Part shown: positions 7,106 to 13,821 of the stretch, piece by piece
Layout of the letters: the number at the start of each line of letters is the position of its first letter
Position numbering within the stretch: position 1 is the stretch's first letter
Assembly (NCBI GenBank): GCA_038233055.1
Contig: JBBSMS010000049.1
Span: 1 to 22,003, forward strand
Direction of reading: 5' to 3'
DNA length: 22,003 nt
Source: Salsipaludibacter sp038233055
Lineage (GTDB): Bacteria > Actinomycetota > Nitriliruptoria > Nitriliruptorales > Nitriliruptoraceae
Position numbers and translations under genes: made by a program
Notes under the pieces: model-generated
Databases searched by the model: none
Told to the model about the DNA's origin: nothing
The model's input: the letters and a program-made list of their open reading frames with translations, nothing else

Positions 7106-7129
7106 ATCATAGCACATCAGTACATCATT
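7106..7129 (-). promoter_or_regulatory. Leaderless extended -10 promoter of the MazF module
   Basis: On the minus strand TGC-TATGAT (hexamer at 7111-7106) is an extended -10 element, 5 of 6 to consensus, ending 6 nt before the antitoxin ATG. Immediately upstream is a 9-nt period direct repeat (TGATGTAC-TGATGTGC), a plausible RHH operator. The surrounding 100 bp is clearly more AT-rich than the rest of the window. Confidence 0.6.
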
Positions 7130-7134
7130 CCGTG

Positions 7135-7392
7135 ATGCTGAACATGCACACCATGGACTCTCAGAGTATGCAGATTGGCTTTCACAACATGCAAACACCA
7201 CTGTTTCGTTCACGCACCTCGCGCACCCGCTGGCTGGTCGGGCTGCGTGGCGCCGACGACGACCACTCGCTGCCGGGACGGGTGTCGTTCCGGGCCGAAC
7301 TGGACGACATCGCCGGCAGGATCCCGGGCGTCCGGGCCTGCTGCGAGGCACTCGACATCGAGTTCGTGCAACTCGCCCCTCAGGACGAGTAG
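7135..7392 (+). CDS. Small hypothetical protein
   Basis: A short plus-strand frame whose second part (from about 7204) has the strong third-position GC bias and balanced residues of real genes here: it contains WLVGLRGADDDHSLPGR, ELDDIAGRIPGV and EALDIEFVQLAP. I do not recognise a family. The start is unclear; in-frame ATGs occur at 7135, 7144, 7153, 7168 and 7189, none with a good ribosome site, and codons before 7204 are AT-rich and less gene-like. The longest version is 85 residues. It is divergent from the MazF module and overlaps the 3' end of the convergent nuclease gene by 13 bp. It may be the tail of an older gene cut by the TA insertion. Confidence 0.4.
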   Translation: MLNMHTMDSQSMQIGFHNMQTPLFRSRTSRTRWLVGLRGADDDHSLPGRVSFRAELDDIAGRIPGVRACCEALDIEFVQLAPQDE

Positions 7393-8732
7393 GCGAACTC
7401 GTCGACGACGTCGCCGTCGGCGTTGCGAAGGGTCGCGGTGTCGCCGCCGGAGTTGTTCCAGATGGCCTGGCTGGCACCGTCGTGGTAGGCAGAGTCGGTG
7501 TTGTCGCCGGGACCGGTGTGGACAGCCAGCTGGGCCCCGGCGGGGATGCCGTAGCCGCCGGGGATGGTGATGCGGTGGTCCTTGAGGTCGGTCAGGGACC
7601 AGCCCTCGACGTCGACCGGCTCGTCGCCGTCGTTGCGCAGGACGACGTGCTCGCTGGTGTCGAACTCGACGTCGGCGCCCGGCCCGTCCCACTCGATGTC
7701 GGCGATGATGACGTCGCCGTCGCCCCCGCCTTCGCTGCTGCCACCCTCGGCCGAGCCATCACCGCGTCCCGACGGCGCCGGGGGTGCACTGGCCTCAACG
7801 GGGGTGTCTGCCTCGCAGTCCGCCGACCACAGTCCGCTGCTGTCCTCACGGGCGTTGCGCTGGGCGCGTTGGAACGCCTCGACGTGGGCGACGTTGGGTG
7901 GGAAGGTGGCGACCTGGGCGAACCCACGCCGGACCATGGCGCGGTTGACGAACAGGTCGTCGGAGACGCGGTAGAGGTAGACGAGCGGGCGGTCGTAGCG
8001 GTCGATGCGCTCGACGTCGAAGACGATCCGGACCTCGGTGCCCGGCGGGACCAGCTGCTCCAACGCGGACGTGGCCTCCGGACCGAAACACTCGACCGGC
8101 GAGTTCGGCTTGACCGTCTCCGGCGTGTCAATGCCGATGAGGCGCGCGCGCTCGGGCAGCCCGGCGAGGTAGAGCGTGTCCCCGTCCACGATCCGCTCCA
8201 CGGTCGTGCGTCGTCCGGCGGCGCGTCTGGGCGTCGGGTCCGGGACGGCCGGCACGACTTCGGGTTCGGCCGTGGCTGTCAGAACGGGACTGGGCGACGG
8301 TGCAACGGTCGGGCTCGGCGCGGTCGTCGGGTCAGGTGCTTCCGTGGGCGACGCCGACGGACTCGGGGACGGGATCGGGGACGGGATCGGCGTGCGGGTC
8401 GAACTGGGTGACGGTGCGGCGGACGCGGGCTCACTGCTGGCCATCTCGACGGCTTCGACGGCCCCGCGTCCGGTTTCGCCCCCAGAGGGGTCGTCCGTCA
8501 CGGCCGAGGCCATCACGCTGACGCCAACGACAGCCACCAACGTGGCGGTCCCGACCCCGATCGGTCCACGCGCGCGACCCAGCAGCCACCACGCGGGCAG
8601 GATCCACCACCCCAACACCCAGGCGAGCACCTGCAGCCACGCCGGCAGACCCCGCAACCACGCCCACGACTGGCTGGCCCGGACCTGCAAGGCAGGTCGG
8701 GCGTCGCGCGCTGGCGGTGGATCCATGGGCAT
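7380..8732 (-). CDS. Membrane-anchored thermonuclease with lamin-tail domain
   Basis: A 450-residue secreted or membrane-tethered nuclease. Two hydrophobic segments (about 31-52 and 57-78) are followed by a low-complexity Pro/Ser/Thr linker (about 98-170). A staphylococcal nuclease domain (about 176-303) has RLIGIDTPE (R197, D202, T203, E205) and DRYDRPLVYLY (R248), which match the catalytic Arg, calcium-binding Asp, Glu and second Arg of micrococcal nuclease. A lamin-tail-like beta domain (about 337-450) contains EHVVLRNDGDEPVDVEGWSL and VHTGPG. SNase plus LTD is a known arrangement in extracellular nucleases. The nuclease should lie outside the cell, for nutrient scavenging or degradation of foreign DNA. 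The ATG at 8732 has GGAGG 9 nt upstream; an ATG at 8726 is also possible. Confidence 0.9.
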   Translation of the reverse strand: MPMDPPPARDARPALQVRASQSWAWLRGLPAWLQVLAWVLGWWILPAWWLLGRARGPIGVGTATLVAVVGVSVMASAVTDDPSGGETGRGAVEAVEMASSEPASAAPSPSSTRTPIPSPIPSPSPSASPTEAPDPTTAPSPTVAPSPSPVLTATAEPEVVPAVPDPTPRRAAGRRTTVERIVDGDTLYLAGLPERARLIGIDTPETVKPNSPVECFGPEATSALEQLVPPGTEVRIVFDVERIDRYDRPLVYLYRVSDDLFVNRAMVRRGFAQVATFPPNVAHVEAFQRAQRNAREDSSGLWSADCEADTPVEASAPPAPSGRGDGSAEGGSSEGGGDGDVIIADIEWDGPGADVEFDTSEHVVLRNDGDEPVDVEGWSLTDLKDHRITIPGGYGIPAGAQLAVHTGPGDNTDSAYHDGASQAIWNNSGGDTATLRNADGDVVDEFAYSS

Positions 8733-8803
8733 GACGGGATGCCTCCACCTCGCAGGGTGACGGACCGGCGCTCCCACTTCGAGAGTCAGCCGTCCCCGCT
8801 CCG

Positions 8804-8991
8804 TGGGACTTCCGGCTCACCACGCTCAGCCGATGGCGCCGGTACGGCAAGGACCGCCTCCACGTCAACGCCGCCGATGGCGAGACGATCGGCTGGCTGG
8901 ACCTCCAGACCAGACCGACGAACTGCACGTCGAGGGTGACGCCCATCGCGCCCACGTGGAGGCCGCCTTCAAGCGCTGGAGTGAGCGCTGA
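8804..8991 (+). pseudogene. Frameshifted remnant, NERD-like protein C-terminus
   Basis: One frame (from 8804) reads WDFRLTTLSRWRRYGKDRL then HVNAADGETIGWLDLQT. This resembles the RYGKDRLYV..DG..VGW.DL.TG stretch seen in actinobacterial nuclease-related (NERD-type) proteins. The sequence then continues in another frame as DELHVEGDAHRAHVEAAF, KRWSER and a stop at 8991. The switch coincides with a 5-bp tandem duplication, CAGAC-CAGAC at 8906-8915; removing one unit joins the two parts into one sensible protein. No start codon or N-terminal domain is present upstream, where the divergent nuclease gene begins, so this is a truncated and frameshifted relic. The family name is from memory of similar proteins and is tentative. 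Confidence 0.55.
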
Positions 8992-9042
8992 CCAGACGGA
9001 GTGCTCGCTTTGTCCACGCCTCGTTGGCGAGAGCGGACCGGC

Positions 9043-9420
9043 TCAGTCCCAGAGTGCACCGTCGACGTTGTCCAGAATGGTGCGATCGGCGCTGATCAAA
9101 CGCGCGTCGTCGACCAGGGCGTTGGCGACGATCAGTCGGTCGAAGGGATCTCGCGGCCAGCCGAGCTCTGCTGCCCGGTCGACGATGACCGAGAAGGGCG
9201 CCCGGGATTCCTGCAAGCCCAGAACGGGCGTCAGACTGTCCATCACCTCATCGGCGTTGTCAGCCAGCCGTTCGATCTCGTGGAGGTAGGTCAGCTCGAG
9301 TTGAACCATGGGCGACACGACCAGGTGCTCGCGCTCGATCAGTTCGGTGACCCGAGGGGGCAGCCGATCGAACTGTTCGGCATACAGCCACACGACGACA
9401 TGAGTGTCGAGGTGGATCAC
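9043..9420 (-). CDS. PIN-domain toxin (VapC-like)
   Basis: A 125-residue PIN-domain RNase. The acidic residues expected at the active site are in order: D5 in IHLDTHVVVWL, E42 in VQLELTYLHEI, D94 in RDPFDRLIVANAL and D112 in LISADRTI. This close match to the DTHVLLW...DPFDRLIAAQA pattern identifies the VapC-like subgroup, which usually cleaves tRNA or rRNA. The start is GTG at 9420, overlapping the antitoxin stop by GTGA. The protein ends at the expected length, with no sign of damage. Confidence 0.9.
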   Translation of the reverse strand: MIHLDTHVVVWLYAEQFDRLPPRVTELIEREHLVVSPMVQLELTYLHEIERLADNADEVMDSLTPVLGLQESRAPFSVIVDRAAELGWPRDPFDRLIVANALVDDARLISADRTILDNVDGALWD

Positions 9421-9647
9421 TGGGTGGGCTCACACGCCGACGACCAGTCGAGGTGGACCAGGTCTTCTGGGTCACCGATGATGGCATCGGGGTTGCCATG
9501 GATTCGATCGAGTCTCGATGCCCCGTCATCGGGCACGATCCGCAGGCGCCGACCCTTGCGTTCGATCTCCAGCGGGACACCCGACGACAGGACCTCGTCG
9601 AGCAGGCGGTAGACGTCCTGTCGCAACTGCGATGCTGTCACGGCCAT
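9417..9647 (-). CDS. Phd/YefM-like antitoxin of PIN toxin
   Basis: A 76-residue antitoxin of the Phd/YefM type: it opens MAVTASQLRQDVYRLLDEVLSSG, then PLEIERKGRRLRIVPDD, the DNA-binding half of the family fold. The tail (about 50-76) is acidic and aromatic (DPEDLVHLDW), as expected for a toxin-binding segment. The ATG at 9647 has GGAG about 6 nt upstream. It is expressed from a well-formed promoter with repeated CGTACGT boxes in the leader, which are probably its own operators. An in-frame upstream ATG at 9803 would read through this promoter and is rejected. Confidence 0.85.
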   Translation of the reverse strand: MAVTASQLRQDVYRLLDEVLSSGVPLEIERKGRRLRIVPDDGASRLDRIHGNPDAIIGDPEDLVHLDWSSACEPTQ

Positions 9648-9659
9648 TCGGACTCCACT

Positions 9660-9707
9660 CGTACGTACGTGTTCGGCAATCGTACGTGCAAGTCCTTGAG
9701 GTGTCCA
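9660..9707 (-). promoter_or_regulatory. Promoter and repeated operators of the PIN module
   Basis: On the minus strand, TGGACA (9707-9702) and TACGAT (9684-9679) are spaced by exactly 17 nt. CGTACGT boxes occur at 9660-9666, 9664-9670 and 9681-9687; the last two are the first seven bases of CGTACGTG repeats 17 bp apart, and one overlaps the -10. These are plausible antitoxin sites. Confidence 0.6.
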
Positions 9708-9952
9708 TGGGGTCAGGGCCACCAAGCAGACCGAGAGGGAGCCGTCCTCGCGAGCCCGCTTGGAGGCCCGGGGTTGGCAAGCGTCAGACGAGGGAACCTG
9801 CACGGACCACCAGGACGGGGCCAGTCGCGACGCGCCGGACGGTCAGCCGCTCGACGAGGTGATCGTTTGGCGAAAACGGAAGGTGGGCCTTCGAGCCGGT
9901 ACACCTGGTATCGCGCTTCCGTCCGCGCCCGGCCGTCCATGGCTGACCTGGC
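9708..9952. other. Intergenic stretch upstream of the PIN module
   Basis: No gene is supported. Open frames on both strands are short, rich in Arg, Pro and Gly, and have no ribosome site or recognisable motif. With the leader of the PIN module it makes about 300 bp without a gene. Confidence 0.5.
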
Positions 9953-10507
9953 CTATTCGCCTGCATCCGACGGCGAGGTTTGGGCGGCCGAGTCACGGCG
10001 GGGCAGGTCTGGCACTGGATACATCCCGATCAACTCGTCGATGGACACCGGGCGTGCACCGTGAGCCATGTCGAGGACCTCGATGCCGGCGGCGCGGTAT
10101 CGCTCCCAACCGTGGACGGCGTCGGGAACACGGTCGAGTCGGGCGGCCTCATCCTTCCGGACCAGGCAGGCGATGGCAGACTTGAGGATGTTCTCGACGT
10201 GCCCGGGGTGCTCCAGCAGGTTGTCGATCAGCCACTTCCTCGAGAACACGTGCTCGTGTCGGAGCGCGCTGCCCTTGCGTTTGCCGCGGTACTTCACGGC
10301 CTCCGCGCTGCGCCAGCGGATTTGGTACTTGTGCGGATGCTCGGTGGCGTACCACGTGACCATGTTCAACAGGTCCCGCGCCAGTCGGTCGGGGATTCCG
10401 TCCGCAGAGACGATCGCCCGCACGGCCGCAACCCCACCGGCGAGGTGGTCCCTCCGAACTTCGTCGCCGAGCAACTCGTATCGATCTCGTGGCCTCCATC
10501 GCGCCAT
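9953..10507 (-). CDS. Conserved-looking hypothetical protein, HNH-like
   Basis: A 184-residue cytoplasmic protein. I do not recognise a named family, but parts look like conserved motifs: VKYRGKRKGSALRHEHVFSR (71-90), IACLVRKDEAARLD (112-125) and GWERYRAAGIEVLD (133-146). The RHEHV stretch followed by a Cys and charged residues recalls HNH-type or restriction-linked proteins, though no complete HNH signature is visible. The ATG at 10507 has GGGAGG 4-5 nt upstream; the earlier in-frame ATG at 10657 adds an implausible leader. It stands alone between the PIN module and unrelated genes. The tail (170-184) is Ser/Asp-rich. A role in nucleic acid handling is only a guess. Confidence 0.7.
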   Translation of the reverse strand: MARWRPRDRYELLGDEVRRDHLAGGVAAVRAIVSADGIPDRLARDLLNMVTWYATEHPHKYQIRWRSAEAVKYRGKRKGSALRHEHVFSRKWLIDNLLEHPGHVENILKSAIACLVRKDEAARLDRVPDAVHGWERYRAAGIEVLDMAHGARPVSIDELIGMYPVPDLPRRDSAAQTSPSDAGE

Positions 10508-10805
10508 GGATCCTCCCGCCTCACGGTCGAGCGTCGACCATAGGCAGTGCGCTGTCCTGAAGCATCGGATCGAAGTCCCGAGGGCGCCTGCCAGGTTGGA
10601 GAACCGTGTCGACGCACGCAGCCCCGGCCGGCCAAAGGAAAGGCCCTGCGGAGGCATGCCAGATCGGTTTGCGCGCCAGGGTCTCGGCCGTCGACCCCAC
10701 GGTCGGCTGGTCGACCGTTTTCGGGCAGGTCACCCGTCTCCGCCGTCGCTGGTGTCGGGGCGACGCTTGCGGCTGCGGAGGCGCCGAGATTCATAGTGCA
10801 GGCGC
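10508..10805. other. Intergenic stretch, no gene seen
   Basis: About 300 bp upstream of the HNH-like gene. Open frames on both strands read as Arg/Gly/Pro-rich shadows. It should contain the promoter of the minus-strand gene, but no clear -35/-10 pair was found. Confidence 0.4.
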
Positions 10806-11129
10806 TTGGCGTCGGCGGACGAGCCGGCGCTGTCGACCGCGCCGCTGAACCAGCTCTTCCTGGACCACATGCTGGCGTGCTCGGTCGCGCAGGTGGAGGA
10901 GCGGGCGGCCTGCTTCGGGTTCCTCTCGCCGGTGTTGAACCGGCGAGCGGTCACGTTGGAGGCACTGGTCGGGGCAGTCGCCGGCTGCACCGACGCGACA
11001 TGGCCACGCGTGTTCCGCCGTCGCTACCTCGAGTACGACTGCGTCAGCCACCTCACCCACGTCGCCCAGGGCGCTCGCGGCCGCATCGCTCGGCCCGTCT
11101 CCGGCAGCGGCGACGCTCCTGGCGAGTGA
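10806..11129 (+). CDS. Hypothetical protein
   Basis: A 107-residue plus-strand frame with high third-position GC and a normal residue mix, including LNQLFLDHMLACSVAQVEER, FLSPVLNRRAVTLEALVGAV and RRRYLEYDCVSHLTHVAQ. The frame is closed by a stop at 10794, so TTG at 10806 is the earliest start; ATG at 10869 is an alternative. There is no strong ribosome site. No family is recognised. It ends 18 bp before the convergent broken GIY-YIG-like gene. It could be a small genuine gene or a fragment of a larger one. Confidence 0.4.
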   Translation: MASADEPALSTAPLNQLFLDHMLACSVAQVEERAACFGFLSPVLNRRAVTLEALVGAVAGCTDATWPRVFRRRYLEYDCVSHLTHVAQGARGRIARPVSGSGDAPGE

Positions 11130-11147
11130 CTCCACCGCTGTGAATCG

Positions 11148-12349
11148 TCAGGCAGCGCGTACGAGCACCTGCAAGCGGTCGAGGAAGCCCACGTCCCACG
11201 ACTCCTGGGTGTGGTTGACGTTCCAGAGGTGGGAGGAGCGAACGAGCGTGCGGTCGGCGTCGTTGCCAAGCCATCCCGACGATGACGGATCGATCGCCGG
11301 TCGCCCGTGGTTGCTCAGGAGTGCGATGGCTCCCACTTCGATCGCGCCACGATCCGTGCGGTCGTCGACCGGCGCCCACAGGAACGGCATCCGACCGATG
11401 TGGTCAGACACCGCGTGTTCCAACCCCTGCTCGACGCCTCGGGCCTCGGCCCGAGGGATGCTCCTCCGGCCCCAGGTTGCAGCCGCCTCCGGATGTTGAC
11501 CACGCGCCAACAGCGCCGTGCCGACGTGGAGGCGGAGATCGACGTGCGGTGGTTCCCGCCACCGTTCACCGAGCCTCGGTGTGCTCGCAGGCGGGACCAC
11601 AGCGTGGTCTTCGAGGTCTCGGTCAGGGCGTGCGTGCCGATCCGGACCACGCGCGGGCCGCCTCCCTCGCGGACCTCGCCCGGTTCGGAGAAGAAGTACA
11701 CGCCGGCGGACGGCCAACCCGATCGACCCGTGACGTCGGCGAGGGTCCGCGCACCTCCCAGACGGTCGGCGAGCTCACCGAGGAGCAGGTGGAACCGGAC
11801 GACCGCCTCACGCCGCTCGACCACCCGGCTGGCGGGCGGCGCAGCCGACGAGCCCCCAGAGGGAATCCTGTGGCCCGGGCCATCGGCGACCCCATCGTCC
11901 ACGCTCTGCGAGCCGACCATGTCGGCCGCTGACCCCTCGGCATATCGGGACAACTGGCGGCCGAACGCCAACCCGGCCATCGGCCTGACGACCGTGGCCC
12001 CCGCATGCTCGAGGCCCGCGACGAGTCCCCAGTCGCAGTAGTCGGCGCCGGCGTGGATCTCGAACGTGTGGGCGCCCAGGGAACGGACTCGGTCATCCAG
12101 GTCGGCAAGAACCTGCTCGCTCCAAGTGCGCCGCAGCGGGCGGCTGACATCCTTCATCGCCACGTCGTATGGCTCGAGCAACTCGTCCGGCTCGATCAGC
12201 CCATGCTTGGCCGACAGGATGAACCACCGATCACAGGTCGACTCCACCCATCGGCGACGACCCACGAAGAGCGCTGACGTGTACAGGTCGCGCGCTGGCG
12301 CAAGCGCTGATTGCTTCGACTTCACACACCCGACCAGACCAATTCGCAT
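11148..12349 (-). pseudogene. Frameshifted DUF6884/GIY-YIG-like protein
   Basis: The N-terminal part starts MRIGLVGCVKSK and includes YTSALFVGRRRWVE and WFILSAKHGLIEPDE, the signature of the DUF6884-like group. A GIY-YIG-like part follows (GVYFFSEPGEVREGG, RVVRIGTHAL, LWSRLRAHRGS, GGGNHR). At 11536/11537 the frame breaks: TSI continues in the next frame as RLHVGTALLARG, IGRMPFLWAPVDD, IEVGAIALLSN, WLGNDADRTLVRSSHLWNV and on to a stop at 11148. One missing base, turning a TTC Phe codon into TC, explains it; the intact form would be 400 residues. The ATG at 12349 has GGAGAGG about 9 nt upstream. The frameshift may be a real mutation, a sequencing error or, less likely, programmed. An intact copy would be a nuclease-like protein of unknown role. 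Confidence 0.8.
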
Positions 12350-12664
12350 CGCGCTTGACCTCTCCTGCTCTGGGCCGGCCGCCGGTCAACCCCGTTCCCA
12401 CCACCAACACGTCTGATCTACAGACGCCGCTCTCCGGTGGGACATTCAGCCAGCATCCTCGATCGGTGAGGTGCGCTTCCCAGTGCCCTCAACGATCGAC
12501 TGATCCCGGCATCACGGCGTAGGGCTTCCCGCTCCCCGTGGCGAACCTACTGGTCGCATGGCGTTGCCGATCCTCGGACGGAAGTCATGACCACCGACGA
12601 CCTGGCAGCAGCACCGGTGCCTGGCTCCCGTAGCGTTGACACACACGTACATCATGGAGGATGC
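12350..12664. other. Divergent intergenic region
   Basis: 315 bp between the divergent broken GIY-YIG-like gene and the DUF91 nuclease. It should hold both promoters, but no convincing pair was found. A perfect TTGACA at 12636-12641 is too close to the downstream gene to have a matching -10. The frame running into the nuclease gene from 12587 is open but lacks a ribosome site. Confidence 0.4.
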
Positions 12665-13756
12665 ATGGCGGTCGAGATGGCCATCTGGCGCATGACGAGC
12701 CAGGGACCGAAGAAACTCCCCGAAGCCCATCTGGACTTGGAATCGCGGCTGGAAGACATGTTGGTCAAGGATCCGGCGCTCGCTGGCCTCGAGCTCTTGG
12801 TGGTTGGCCGGCAGGTGGCCACCGACCACGGCGGATTCATCGACGTCCTCGGTGTTGATGTCGACGGTCAACTCCACGTCCTGGAATTGAAACGGGATCG
12901 CACTCCTCGTGACGTGGTTGCCCAGACTTTGGACTATGGGTCGTGGGTGATGGGGCTGGACCACGAGCGGGCGTCGGACATCTTCTCGGACAATCATGAA
13001 GGTGCCGACTTCGAGGAAGCCTTCGTCGAGCGATTTGCCCAGCCGCTCCCTGATGTCTTCAACGCCGACCAGCAGTTGACGGTTGTGGCATCGGCCCTCG
13101 ATCCAGCGTCAGACCGGATCGTCGAGTACCTGGCCGAACGCTTCGGCGTACCCATCAACGCAGTCTTCTTCCGGTACTTCGACCATGGAGATGGCGAGTT
13201 CTTGGCCAGGACCTGGTTGCTCCCGCCCGAGGAAGTCACGACCAAGAAGATCCGCGCCACGAGACGACGTCCGTGGAACGGCCGGGACTACTACGTCGTG
13301 CAAGGACGGGACGAGAATCCCTACCGCTGGCGACTGGCGCGGGACCATGGACTGCTGAATGCCGGTGGCGCGGACTGGTACTGGAAGCCGCTGCGCAACC
13401 TCGTTCCGGGCAAGCGGGTGTTCGCCTACGTCGGTGGTGCCGGCTACGTCGGGGTCGGCACCATCACCGGCACCATGCATCCGGCCAAGGACGCGGTCGT
13501 CACCATCGACGGCTTGGGACGCCCGCTACTGGACCTGCCCGACCTCGACCCGGAGTTCCTCGAGCGTGCGAGGAGTCCTGACGTGAACATCGAGGAGATG
13601 GTCGTCCCGGTCGACTGGGACGTCGCACTACCGCTCGATCAGGCCATATCCGAGACCGGCCTGTTCGCCTCCCAGGTCACGGTCTGCAAGTTGCGAGACC
13701 AGCGCACCCTCGACGTCGTGACCGAACGCCTCGATTTGGACCCACTGGAGCCATGA
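12665..13756 (+). CDS. DUF91/NucS-like PD-(D/E)xK nuclease
   Basis: A 363-residue protein whose first 100 residues match the DUF91/NucS-like nuclease domain: VEMAIWRMTSQGPKKL, LELLVVGRQVAT, then GGFIDVLGVDVDGQ and LHVLELKRDRTPRDVVAQ, DYGSWV. D60, E74 and K76 form the PD-(D/E)xK catalytic triad, with Q87 as the usual accessory residue. The rest (about 110-363) is less familiar. It contains RRRPWNGRDYYVVQGRDE and a region with WYWKPLRNLVPGKRVFAYVG, which looks like a small-molecule or modified-base reader (EVE/PUA-like). The ATG at 12665 has GGAGG 4 nt upstream; the in-frame ATG at 12587 is weaker. A DNA-cleaving role, possibly against modified DNA, is inferred from the two parts. Confidence 0.8.
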   Translation: MAVEMAIWRMTSQGPKKLPEAHLDLESRLEDMLVKDPALAGLELLVVGRQVATDHGGFIDVLGVDVDGQLHVLELKRDRTPRDVVAQTLDYGSWVMGLDHERASDIFSDNHEGADFEEAFVERFAQPLPDVFNADQQLTVVASALDPASDRIVEYLAERFGVPINAVFFRYFDHGDGEFLARTWLLPPEEVTTKKIRATRRRPWNGRDYYVVQGRDENPYRWRLARDHGLLNAGGADWYWKPLRNLVPGKRVFAYVGGAGYVGVGTITGTMHPAKDAVVTIDGLGRPLLDLPDLDPEFLERARSPDVNIEEMVVPVDWDVALPLDQAISETGLFASQVTVCKLRDQRTLDVVTERLDLDPLEP

Positions 13757-13758
13757 CG

Positions 13759-13815
13759 CCCCCCCCCCGTCGACGACCTGGGCGCTTGCCGCGACCGAGA
13801 TCGTCGATGCCCAGG
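13759..13815. terminator. Poly-C run and weak hairpin between convergent genes
   Basis: The 65 bp between the convergent DUF91 and MazG-like genes starts with ten consecutive C residues (13759-13768). It also holds CCTGGGC (13777-13783) paired with GCCCAGG (13809-13815) around a 25-nt loop. There is no T-tract. This may help terminate both transcripts but is weak. Confidence 0.25.
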
Positions 13816-13821
13816 CACGCG

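Noticed and set aside
10547..11143. 198-residue plus-strand frame
   Set aside because: Arg/Pro/Gly-rich; the overlapping frame from 10806 has better codon bias and residue composition.
12636..12641. Perfect TTGACA as a promoter for the DUF91 gene
   Set aside because: At normal spacing the -10 would fall on the ribosome site and start codon, and no -10-like sequence is there.
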